The notes: generated from the letters alone by a model not told the origin. DNA of 7,438 nucleotides from Spirochaetaceae bacterium (GCA_031284295.1 JAITAE010000104.1:1-7438), one strand, 5' to 3'; shown: positions 1 to 6,237, counted from the first letter of the stretch. Numbers and translations: made by a program.

Positions 1-849
1 GACAAGGGTTACTATGCGGAGGAGGGGCTCAAATGGGAAATCATCCAGTTCAGCGATGGTGAAGTGATGAATCTTCTTACCAGCGGCGCGGTGGACGGTT
101 CAAGCACCTTGATGATAGGGCTGATTCAGCCGCTGGCCAACGGACTTCCGGTGCAGATTCCGCTGGCTATGCACACCGGCTGCATCAAGGTTTTGGTTCC
201 GGGAAACTCGCCCATACAAACAGCCGCCGATCTTAAAGGAAAGACAATCGGCGTGGCAAGCCCAAGCGCAAACCCCGGCCTTTTTGCCAAGCGCTATCTG
301 GCGGGCAAAGGCTTCAAAGTTGACGGCGAGAACGCCGATGTGGGATTCATCTATCAGAGCGCTGCCGAACTGCCGCTGCTCCTTGAACGGGGCGGCGTTG
401 ACGCAATCGGGCTTACTGATCCGGCGGCTCAAATCGCCCAAGACACAAGGGGTTTTCGTGCCATCATTGATAACGGTACTGATGAGGAGTATAAAGACGA
501 ATTCTGCTGTGTGATTCCGGTGCGTACCGAAACGGTCAAGGCTCACCCGGAGGCAACGGCGAAATTCCTGCGCGCCGTCCAGAAGGCCGCCAAGTTTGTA
601 CAGGAAAATCCTGACGAAGCCGCGCAGCTTCTTGCCGACACCAAGCATGTCGCCGGAGACCCTCTTGTGAACGCCAGGGTTTTTAAGACCTTTAGCTACC
701 GCGCGTCGGTAAGCGCGGCGCTGCCCGCGCTGGAACGCAACGCGAAAGATATGCAGGCACTCGGTATTCTCAAGGCAGATGTCGATGTGGAAAAATTGGC
801 AAAGGATGTATATGTCGCTGTTCCGGGTGTTCCAGACTCGCTTTTTTAA
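1..849 (+). CDS. ABC transporter substrate-binding protein, NitT/TauT (NMT1/SsuA-like) type, 5' truncated
   Basis: The frame is open from the first base of the window, giving 282 residues to a TAA stop; the true start and any signal peptide lie upstream. The protein is probably the periplasmic or lipid-anchored solute receptor of an ABC importer of the nitrate/sulfonate/taurine/thiamine-precursor class. Supporting features are the opening KGYYAEEGL (family form KGYFxxEGL), the segment DLKGKTIGV at visible residues 77-85, where this family usually has 'DLKGKkIgv', and a hinge-type alpha/beta pattern through to a helical C-terminus. The ATG at 64 is internal to the family domain and is not the start. 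The ligand cannot be read from the sequence. The next gene is a selenium-type transporter, but a 138-base gap with a strong hairpin lies between, so co-transcription is uncertain. The ATPase and permease genes are not in view. Confidence 0.85.
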   Translation, partial: DKGYYAEEGLKWEIIQFSDGEVMNLLTSGAVDGSSTLMIGLIQPLANGLPVQIPLAMHTGCIKVLVPGNSPIQTAADLKGKTIGVASPSANPGLFAKRYLAGKGFKVDGENADVGFIYQSAAELPLLLERGGVDAIGLTDPAAQIAQDTRGFRAIIDNGTDEEYKDEFCCVIPVRTETVKAHPEATAKFLRAVQKAAKFVQENPDEAAQLLADTKHVAGDPLVNARVFKTFSYRASVSAALPALERNAKDMQALGILKADVDVEKLAKDVYVAVPGVPDSLF

Positions 850-909
850 GCGGAGCCGGTATTGAAGGGTGTTTTTGAACATTATTTAAGGAAATGTTTG
901 ATGAAACGG

Positions 910-945
910 TTTCCGGCACAAGCGCGAAGGCGCTTGTGCCGGAAA
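910..945. repeat. Perfect 16-bp inverted repeat (hairpin) between the binding-protein gene and yedE
   Basis: The left arm TTTCCGGCACAAGCGC (910-925) and right arm GCGCTTGTGCCGGAAA (930-945) pair perfectly around a GAAG loop. No T-run follows on either strand, so this is not a standard Rho-independent terminator. It could still stop or stabilise the upstream mRNA, bind a protein, or be a member of a dispersed repeat family. Confidence 0.85.
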
Positions 946-967
946 ATAACATGTGCCGGAAAATAAC
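935..967. repeat. Tandem duplication of a 16-bp unit overlapping the hairpin's right arm
   Basis: TGTGCCGGAAAATAAC occurs at 935-950 and again, identically, at 952-967 with one base between. The first copy includes most of the right arm of the 910-945 hairpin. The second copy could therefore also pair with the left arm (TTTCCGGCACA), giving two mutually exclusive stems of different strength. It ends 11 bases before the yedE ribosome binding site. Confidence 0.85.
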
Positions 968-987
968 TTTGACTTATGGAGGAATAT

Positions 988-2112
988 ATGTCAGTTAAAA
1001 CAGATCGGATTTGGTTTATCGTAACCGGCGTGGTGATAGGCGCCGCGGCGATTGCGCTTATGACGCTGGGGAATCCCGCCAACATGGGGATTTGCGCCGC
1101 TTGTTTTCTCCGCGACACGGCGGGGGCGCTCGGATTGCACGGTGCGGCAACAGTTCAGTACGCGAGGCCGGAAATTGCCGGCTTCATACTCGGCGCGTTT
1201 TTGCTTGCCCTTGTGCGGCGCGACTGGAAGCCTGTCCAGGCTTCCACAAGCCCGCTCGTCAGGTTTGCGATCGCGTTTTTCATCATGGCGGGCTGCCTTG
1301 TGTTTTTGGGCTGCCCGCTGCGTATGGCGCTTCGTGTCGGGGCGGGCGATCTTAACGCCGTTGTCGGCCTTGCCGGTTTTTTCGCCGGTACGGGGCTCGG
1401 CGCGTTTGCCCTGAAAAAAGGCTTCAGTCTTGAAAGCGCGGGCGCCGCGAAAGCCGGTGTCGTTAAGGGGCCGAAGGGGCCGCCGGTAAACGCCGGTTTT
1501 AACGCAGCCGTCATGCCGGTTTTTGCCGTCCTTCTGCTGGTGATTCTTGCGGTAAGGCCGGCCTTCATCAAATTCAGCGTTGAAGGGCCCGGCTCCATGC
1601 ACGCGCCCTGGATCATCGCGCTGGCCGCGGCGCTCATCATAGGCGCTCTCTGCCATCAAAGCAATTTTTGCATCGCGGGCGGCTTTAGGGACCTTTTTTT
1701 GCTCAAGAAGGGCTGGTACTTTGCCGGTTACATAGCGATAATCGCCGCCGCGTTCATAGGCAACCTGGCAATCGGGAAGTTCAAGCCCGGGTTTGCCGGG
1801 CAGCCCATCGCGCACACGGAAGCGCTGTGGAATTTTCTGGGCATGGCTCTTGCCGGTTTCGGTTCCGTGCTGATAGGCGGCTGCCCGCTGCGCCAGCTTA
1901 TCAAGGCGGGGCAGGGGGACGCGGACGCGGGTGTATGCGTGCTGGCGTTCATCGTCGCGGGCGCCGCCGCGCATAACTTCGGTCTTGCGGCCTCCCCGTC
2001 CGGCGTCCCGCTCAACGGGAAAATCGCCGTCATTACCGGGCTTGCGCTCGTCGCGCTTTTTGCGCTTCTCTGCCGTGCCAAACCCGCCGCCAGCGCCGCA
2101 GCAGTGGCGTGA
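988..2112 (+). CDS. yedE: YedE-family putative selenium transporter (YeeE/YedE, sulfur-transport superfamily)
   Basis: This is a 374-residue polytopic inner-membrane protein. It has two related halves, each carrying the family signature GCPLR (residues 108-112 and 298-302). Paired cysteine motifs precede them: GICAACFLRD near residues 35-43 and CHQSNFCIAGGFRD near 222-234. Many hydrophobic stretches of about 20 residues suit a duplicated channel-like transporter. Relatives (YeeE/TsuA) pass thiosulfate through a pore lined by conserved cysteines. The YedE branch is assigned to selenium because its genes sit with selenium-utilisation genes; the direct partner here, a DUF3343 gene, fits that. 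The start at 988 is chosen over the in-frame ATG at 976 because GGAGG (978-982) sits five bases upstream of 988 and overlaps the other start. The stop overlaps the next start by GTGA. The GC content is very high relative to the genes downstream. Selenium as substrate is inferred from family and context. Confidence 0.9.
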   Translation: MSVKTDRIWFIVTGVVIGAAAIALMTLGNPANMGICAACFLRDTAGALGLHGAATVQYARPEIAGFILGAFLLALVRRDWKPVQASTSPLVRFAIAFFIMAGCLVFLGCPLRMALRVGAGDLNAVVGLAGFFAGTGLGAFALKKGFSLESAGAAKAGVVKGPKGPPVNAGFNAAVMPVFAVLLLVILAVRPAFIKFSVEGPGSMHAPWIIALAAALIIGALCHQSNFCIAGGFRDLFLLKKGWYFAGYIAIIAAAFIGNLAIGKFKPGFAGQPIAHTEALWNFLGMALAGFGSVLIGGCPLRQLIKAGQGDADAGVCVLAFIVAGAAAHNFGLAASPSGVPLNGKIAVITGLALVALFALLCRAKPAASAAAVA

Positions 2113-2333
2113 AGTTTATCATAACGTTTAACGACGTTTCAGGATCGCTCCGTACCGAGCAGGTCCTGAAACGCTTCGCCTATCCCTGTGTCATTGACGC
2201 GGCCCCGCGCGGTCTTGGGGCGGGCTGTGTTTACATTATCAGGACTGCCGCGCAAACTCAGGAAGAAATCGCGTCCATCCTTGAAAGCGCGGAAATCGGC
2301 TGGGCGAACATAATCGCGGATGAGGCAGGATGA
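2109..2333 (+). CDS. DUF3343 family small protein, putative Se/S carrier-like
   Basis: A 74-residue protein beginning at GTG inside the last codons of yedE (GTGA overlap), so its translation is probably coupled. It matches the DUF3343 (Se/S carrier-like) pattern: a short beta-alpha start (KFIITFNDVSGSLRTEQVLK), then a conserved Pro-Arg (33-34) and a downstream cysteine (C40) in a Gly-rich turn, with another cysteine at 27. The family is known mainly from its pairing with YedE and selenium genes. A role receiving or relaying reduced selenium or sulfur on a cysteine is proposed, not demonstrated. It is likely cytoplasmic, with no signal or membrane segment. The length is normal for the family. 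Its TGA stop overlaps an ATG at 2330 that opens a frame leading into the next gene. Confidence 0.85.
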   Translation: MKFIITFNDVSGSLRTEQVLKRFAYPCVIDAAPRGLGAGCVYIIRTAAQTQEEIASILESAEIGWANIIADEAG

Positions 2334-2353
2334 GGCATGGGTCGCGCCGCATG

Positions 2354-2367
2354 GTATGCGCGCATAC
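2354..2367. promoter_or_regulatory. 14-bp perfect palindrome abutting the PRPP synthetase promoter
   Basis: GTATGCGCGCATAC is a perfect palindrome ending one base before the proposed -35 hexamer at 2368. Its position suits an operator for a dimeric regulator. It may equally be chance, since part of the sequence is alternating GC. Confidence 0.3.
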
Positions 2368-2396
2368 TTGGCAGTCCACGCTATCGGGGATACTAT
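2368..2396 (+). promoter_or_regulatory. Candidate sigma70 promoter for the PRPP synthetase gene
   Basis: TTGGCA (2368-2373, 5 of 6 to TTGACA) is followed by exactly 17 bases and TACTAT (2391-2396, 4 of 6 to TATAAT). Transcription would begin around 2403, essentially at the ATG at 2402, so a transcript from here would be leaderless or nearly so. It lies in the non-conserved stretch between the DUF3343 stop and the conserved N-terminus, where GC content also falls. Confidence 0.45.
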
Positions 2397-2401
2397 GGGT
2401 T

Positions 2402-3637
2402 ATGCGTTATTCTAGTCCCGCAAATCTTGCAATTGTCGCTTGTCCCGGCGGAGAAGCGTTTGCCGATCAGGTAATAGTTCATTTGAAAAACCATTACCAC
2501 CATATATTTAGTAAAACTGTTGACGAAATGTCCCGGCGTTTTAGCCTTGAGCCAAACGAAGTGATGCGGCGTATCAACTTTATAAACGAGATAACAATTT
2601 CGGGTATGAATCCGCAAAGTCCCGATATGAAACTGCACGCTCCTAGTTTTAAGGTGCCGACTCGTTTTACGATGTTTCCAAACGGCGAATTGAAGGCAGA
2701 GCTGCTTAAATCCATACGTGGCAAGCATATATTCATTGTTCAGGATGTTGAAAATCACTACCCGCTGAAATTCAATGACGGCACTTTAACAAAACCGCTT
2801 TCGATAAATGATCATTTAATGATGATATATGTTACAATAGATGCCGTTAAACAGGCAGGAGCGAGCAGCGTTACGCTGGTTGTTCCGTCATACCCTTACG
2901 CGAGACAGCACAAACGCAAGGGGCGGGAAGGCGTTACCGCGAGCCGTGTCGGCAGAATATTCGAGTCGCTGGGTGTTGACTGCCTTATCACGCTGGATAT
3001 TCATTCGCGGGAGATAGGCAACGCCTTTTGCCGTATGCGGCTTGAAAATCTTCACGCAAGTTATCAGATTATCCGCAAACTTTCACAGCTTGTACCTATC
3101 GGAAGCGAGGATTTTGTTGTGGCGGCTCCCGATACCGGCTCGATTGACCGCAATAAATTTTACGCTACCGCTTTGAAAAAACCGCTGGCGCTGATTTACA
3201 AAGAGCGGGATTATTCGAGGGTTACGAAAGATGCCATGGATAATAACATTGCCGACATAAAATTACTGGGCAATGTTAGGGATAAAACGGTTTTTATGGC
3301 GGATGATATGCTGGGAACAGGCGGGACTCTGCTGAAAGCGATGGAATTTCTAAAAGAACAAGGCGCAAAAAAGGTTTTATGCGCGGTGAGTCTGCCGCTT
3401 TTTTCGGGAGAAGCGATTAAATTTTTTGATGAAGCGCACAAAAGTGGACTTTTTTACCGTATAATCGGCACAAACGCCGTTTATCACGAAGAATTGCTTA
3501 AACGAGACTGGTATGTGAGCGTAAATGTTTCAAAACTTTTTGCCCAAATTATATCGCGGCTGCATCAAGGGTTGTCAATTTCGTCTATTTTGGACAATCG
3601 CGACATCATTGTGAAATCTTTAACAAACAAAAATTAG
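2402..3637 (+). CDS. prs: Ribose-phosphate pyrophosphokinase (PRPP synthetase), long form with N-terminal insertion
   Basis: The enzyme transfers pyrophosphate from ATP to ribose 5-phosphate, making PRPP for nucleotide, histidine, tryptophan and NAD synthesis in the cytoplasm. In the 411-residue form the class I landmarks appear in order. They are FPNGE (92-96, usual FSDGE), the flexible loop YARQHKRKGRE (166-176), DIHSREIG (199-206), APDTG (242-246), the PRPP loop ADDMLGTGGT (300-309, usual DDMIDTAGT) and a C-terminal SISSIL (391-396). Usual enzymes are about 310-320 residues. The extra length is mostly an insertion near residues 36-88, between the first helix and FPNGE. The start at 2402 is chosen because PANLAIVACPGGEAF just after it looks like the genuine N-terminus. 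The frame also opens at ATG 2330 (ATGA overlap with the previous stop, weak GAGG upstream), which would add 24 unconvincing residues. Confidence 0.9.
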   Translation: MRYSSPANLAIVACPGGEAFADQVIVHLKNHYHHIFSKTVDEMSRRFSLEPNEVMRRINFINEITISGMNPQSPDMKLHAPSFKVPTRFTMFPNGELKAELLKSIRGKHIFIVQDVENHYPLKFNDGTLTKPLSINDHLMMIYVTIDAVKQAGASSVTLVVPSYPYARQHKRKGREGVTASRVGRIFESLGVDCLITLDIHSREIGNAFCRMRLENLHASYQIIRKLSQLVPIGSEDFVVAAPDTGSIDRNKFYATALKKPLALIYKERDYSRVTKDAMDNNIADIKLLGNVRDKTVFMADDMLGTGGTLLKAMEFLKEQGAKKVLCAVSLPLFSGEAIKFFDEAHKSGLFYRIIGTNAVYHEELLKRDWYVSVNVSKLFAQIISRLHQGLSISSILDNRDIIVKSLTNKN

Positions 3638-3642
3638 CTTTG

Positions 3643-3683
3643 CCCTGTAATTCGGATTTTAAACAAAAATCTGTATTCGCGGG
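3643..3683. repeat. Imperfect inverted repeat in the prs-FGGY kinase gap
   Basis: The arms at 3643-3660 and 3666-3683 pair at 13 of 18 positions plus one G-U wobble around an AAACA loop. The inner part (GATTTT / AAAATC) is perfect. No T-run follows, so it is not a standard terminator; it might be an mRNA end structure. Confidence 0.3.
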
Positions 3684-3708
3684 AAATCTTAACGTTACCG
3701 GTTAAAAT

Positions 3709-4986
3709 ATGGGAAAATCACGTACTATTCATGCGGTTTTAGCGGCGGACATTGGCACTACATCACTTAAAGCGGCGTTGATAGACATGGCCGCCGGCGG
3801 AAAACGCCTGCTTGACTTTTCACGGGAAACGTACAAAGCCGGCGGAGGCGCGGCAGAGGGCGCAGGCGCGGCGGAACTTTGGGAGGCGGCGTTTTACCAC
3901 GCCGTGAGAGTCTTGCGTGAGCGGATGCCCGGCGTTCACATTGAAGCTGTCTGCGTTTCGGGAAACGGGCCTACGCTCGTGCCGGTTACAGGAAATCCTC
4001 ATTCTGGAGTGTCGCTGCCACCCCTGCACTGGTTTTCGCCCGTTCTCCCCGCCGCTTCCGGCGCGGAGGCGGCGGTCAGCTTTTTTTTGCCGCGCGCCGC
4101 CTATTTTAAGGAGAACGACCCCGAAAATTACGCCAAAACAGACCTTTTTCTGTCGTGTCCCGAATGGCTTTCCGTCAGGCTGGGAGCGGAGGCCGTAACC
4201 GCGCTGCCTACCCCGCACTACCGCCCGTATTACTATGATGAGAGCCAGTTCGCCGCCTTTTCACTTGACAGCCGGAAATTTCCGCCATTTGTCCCGCTCG
4301 GTGTGATTACCGGTCATGTTTCAGTTGAAGCTGCGCGGAGAAGCGGACTGCCTGCGGGATTGCCCGTAGTCGCAGGCGGGCCGGATTTTATCATGGCGCT
4401 GCTGGGTTCCGCCGCGATAGAGCCAGGCCTTGTATGCGACCGCGCCGGAAGCTCGGAAGGTATCAATGTATGCGTCAGGAAGCCTCCCTCCACTGCGGAT
4501 GCCGCCGCCCATTCATTGCGCGTTCTGCCGCACGCTATAGCCGGTTTATGGAACGTCAGCGTCGTGTTACCTGAGTCCGGCATACTTTTTGACCGTTACC
4601 GGCTGGAGACAGGCCGGCAGAACATACCTTATGAAGAGACACTGAAAGAGATGGTTGTCACGGAGAGCGGCGAGGCGCGGTTTCATCCAACCTTGCAAAA
4701 AATAGCGGATAGTGTGAAGGCGGCGCTTGAAACCTTGCGTGTCGCCGGTTATCCGGTACGCGAGATGCGACACTCAGGAGGGCAGGCGAAAAGCCCGTTG
4801 TGGAACAGGTTGAAGGCGAATATTTGCGGATGCACGCTGCTTGTGCCTGAAATTGTCGATACGGAACTTGCCGGAAATACAGCCGCCGCCATGTTCGCTC
4901 TGGGCGAAGAGCCGTCCATCGCCGCCGCCTGTCAAAAAATTGCCGTGATAACGGAACGGATTGAGGCACCGCATTCCCGTGAATGA
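3709..4986 (+). CDS. FGGY-family carbohydrate kinase, short form, substrate unknown
   Basis: A 425-residue cytoplasmic kinase of the actin/hexokinase-like fold that would phosphorylate a sugar or polyol with ATP. The N-terminal phosphate loop is DIGTTS (14-19). A likely catalytic aspartate lies in GGPD (D226), with the second phosphate region at AGSSEG (246-251). The C-terminal FGGY signature region is SGGQAKSPLWNRLKANICG (356-374), followed by VPEIVDTELAGNTAAAMFALGE. FGGY kinases are usually about 480-520 residues; this one is shorter, apparently in the linker and sugar-binding parts, yet all nucleotide-binding motifs remain, so it is probably functional. XylB- or GlpK-like names would overstate the match. 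No good Shine-Dalgarno precedes ATG 3709 (nearest GGGA is over 20 bases away), but no better in-frame start exists before the DIGTTS motif. It stands alone, 71 bases after prs and before a terminator-like hairpin. Confidence 0.85.
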   Translation: MGKSRTIHAVLAADIGTTSLKAALIDMAAGGKRLLDFSRETYKAGGGAAEGAGAAELWEAAFYHAVRVLRERMPGVHIEAVCVSGNGPTLVPVTGNPHSGVSLPPLHWFSPVLPAASGAEAAVSFFLPRAAYFKENDPENYAKTDLFLSCPEWLSVRLGAEAVTALPTPHYRPYYYDESQFAAFSLDSRKFPPFVPLGVITGHVSVEAARRSGLPAGLPVVAGGPDFIMALLGSAAIEPGLVCDRAGSSEGINVCVRKPPSTADAAAHSLRVLPHAIAGLWNVSVVLPESGILFDRYRLETGRQNIPYEETLKEMVVTESGEARFHPTLQKIADSVKAALETLRVAGYPVREMRHSGGQAKSPLWNRLKANICGCTLLVPEIVDTELAGNTAAAMFALGEEPSIAAACQKIAVITERIEAPHSRE

Positions 4987-4993
4987 CCGCCCC

Positions 4994-5021
4994 GCCGCCG
5001 TGTTCTCTTGCGGCCTTTTTT
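4994..5021 (+). terminator. Probable Rho-independent terminator after the FGGY kinase gene
   Basis: GCCGC (4994-4998) pairs with GCGGC (5010-5014) across an 11-base loop, followed by C and six T (5016-5021). The stem is short but all G-C and sits 8 bases after the kinase stop. A second small hairpin (TGGGT / ACCCA, 5021-5035) follows at once. Confidence 0.5.
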
Positions 5022-5038
5022 GGGTGTTTTACCCATCG

Positions 5039-5076
5039 TGCGCTCATAACAGGCGCGCCTGTTCTTTTGCGCTCAT
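5039..5076. repeat. Perfect 16-bp palindrome flanked by 9-bp direct repeats
   Basis: AACAGGCGCGCCTGTT (5048-5063) is an exact palindrome with a GGCGCGCC core. It is bracketed by TGCGCTCAT at 5039-5047 and 5068-5076. As RNA it could fold as a 6-bp stem with a CGCG loop followed by CTTTT, hence a weak second terminator. As DNA it resembles a dimer-binding or recombination-type site. It lies in the gap between the kinase and the AT-rich methyltransferase gene. Confidence 0.7.
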
Positions 5077-5114
5077 CATATACTTCATCCTACTACTATA
5101 GCCGAGTGTGTGTT

Positions 5115-5128
5115 GGGGGGGGGGGGGG
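5115..5128 (+). repeat. Homopolymeric tract of 14 G upstream of the methyltransferase gene
   Basis: Fourteen consecutive G residues follow a short alternating stretch (GTGTGTGTT, 5106-5114). Runs this long are prone to slipped-strand mispairing and are typical of phase-variable loci; in Treponema pallidum poly-G runs modulate promoters. With 14 G, the frame from GTG 5110 is open through the tract into the methyltransferase. The other two frames stop at 5136-5138 and 5177-5179. The assembled length itself may be uncertain. Confidence 0.9.
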
Positions 5129-5145
5129 CACTTGTTAACGACAAA

Positions 5146-5175
5146 TGCCAATGCGGATTCTGTCAATGCGGATTC
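5146..5175 (+). repeat. Two adjacent copies of a 15-bp repeat
   Basis: TGCCAATGCGGATTC (5146-5160) and TGTCAATGCGGATTC (5161-5175) are directly adjacent and differ at one base. Read in the methyltransferase frame they encode CQCGF twice. Because the unit is a multiple of three, gain or loss of a copy would not change the frame. Confidence 0.85.
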
Positions 5176-5244
5176 TTGACAAAAATCAATAGATATATTG
5201 GACTTGAACAAGTCGCAGCAAATGCTGTGCATTTTGAGGATGTT

Positions 5245-6237
5245 ATGGAGAAAAAAAAGGCCCCTAGAAATAGGACTTTAACGGTTTCAGAAAATGAACG
5301 GACTATATTAAAAAAAAGTTGTTTTTTTCCCAATAAAGAGAAAATATCCGTATCTCAAATAACCGGTAAAACAATCTGTGCGGATTTGTTTGATATTATT
5401 GACCTATTGCCTGTAGAATTTGTTGATCTATTAATAATTGATCCGCCGTATAATTTAGACAAAAATTTTCATGGCTTTAAATTTTCAAAAACAAATGATG
5501 AAGCATATTTGGAGTATTTAACAAGCTGGTTTCCCAAGATTATGCGAACACTAAAACCTACCGGCTCTATCTATATTTGTGGAGACTGGAAAAGCACTTT
5601 TTGTCTATATCAAATTATGCGTGATTTTACCGTAATTCGGAACAGAATAATTTGGCAGAGGGAAAAAGGCCGGGGAGCAAAGGCTAACGGGAAAAATGCG
5701 GCGGAGGATATCTGGTTTGGAACAAAGGGGGAGGAATATTATTTTAATGTGGATGCCGTAAAGCAAAAACGTAAAGTAATCGCGCCATATCGGGAAGACG
5801 GCAAACCCAAAGACTGGGAGGAAACCGGCGATGGTAATTTTAGGCTGACTCATCCCAGCAATTTTTGGGACGATATTTCCATACCGTATTGGTCTATGCC
5901 GGAAAATACGGATCATCCTACGCAAAAGTCGGAAAAACTAATCGCCAAATTGATATTGGCAAGCTGCCCAAAAGACGGACTGGTCTTAGATCCATTTTTG
6001 GGTTCAGGCACAACATCGGTTGCAGCAAAAAAATTAGGGCGTAAATATGCCGGCATTGAAATCAATGAAGAATATTGCTGCTGGGCCGAAAAACGTTTAT
6101 TGCTATCCGATAGCGACAGTAACATTCAGGGATATTCAAGCGGGGTATTCTGGGAAAGGAATACGTTAAGTTTACAAATGAAGGAAAACAAAAAACTTTC
6201 CAAACCAAGCCGGATAAACAAGGAACTGAATTGTTAA
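5245..6237 (+). CDS. Orphan beta-class DNA adenine-N6 methyltransferase, possibly phase-variable
   Basis: A 330-residue methyltransferase that would transfer a methyl group from S-adenosylmethionine to adenine in a specific DNA site. The order of motifs gives the class: the catalytic DPPY (66-69) comes first, then a variable region likely to hold target recognition, then HPTQK (224-228) and the cofactor-binding DPFLGSGTT (249-257) with GRKYAGIEI. DPPY rather than SPPY argues for adenine. The target site cannot be read. ATG 5245 has GAGGA (5236-5240) at good spacing and precedes the family-like APRNRTL, so I prefer it. The frame stays open upstream to 5050, through the G tract, with non-ATG starts such as GTG 5110 but no Shine-Dalgarno there. 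No restriction endonuclease is next to it. It is far more AT-rich than flanking genes, suggesting horizontal acquisition. Confidence 0.88.
   Translation: MEKKKAPRNRTLTVSENERTILKKSCFFPNKEKISVSQITGKTICADLFDIIDLLPVEFVDLLIIDPPYNLDKNFHGFKFSKTNDEAYLEYLTSWFPKIMRTLKPTGSIYICGDWKSTFCLYQIMRDFTVIRNRIIWQREKGRGAKANGKNAAEDIWFGTKGEEYYFNVDAVKQKRKVIAPYREDGKPKDWEETGDGNFRLTHPSNFWDDISIPYWSMPENTDHPTQKSEKLIAKLILASCPKDGLVLDPFLGSGTTSVAAKKLGRKYAGIEINEEYCCWAEKRLLLSDSDSNIQGYSSGVFWERNTLSLQMKENKKLSKPSRINKELNC

Noticed and set aside
100..882. 260-residue open frame on the - strand opposite the binding-protein gene
   Set aside because: The + strand frame matches a known family end to end; the - strand product has no recognisable motif or ribosome site.
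976..987. ATG at 976 as the yedE start
   Set aside because: This ATG overlaps the GGAGG that serves the ATG at 988 and has no ribosome site of its own.
991..1974. 327-residue open frame on the - strand opposite yedE
   Set aside because: It is Arg/Lys/Pro-rich with no family features, and mirrors a GC-rich membrane protein gene whose + strand has clear conserved motifs; an antisense shadow.
5067..5099. TTGCGC and TACTAT before the G tract as a promoter
   Set aside because: The spacer is 21 bases, and a 17-base spacing leaves no recognisable -35; too weak to annotate.
5176..5199. TTGACA followed by TATATT upstream of the methyltransferase as a promoter
   Set aside because: The hexamers look good but the spacer is only 12 bases, too short for a normal sigma70 promoter; at 17 bases the sequence is TGGACT, a poor -10.
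5044..5232. 62-residue open frame on the - strand across the G tract
   Set aside because: It is read through the C run and palindrome, lacks a ribosome site and has no known features.
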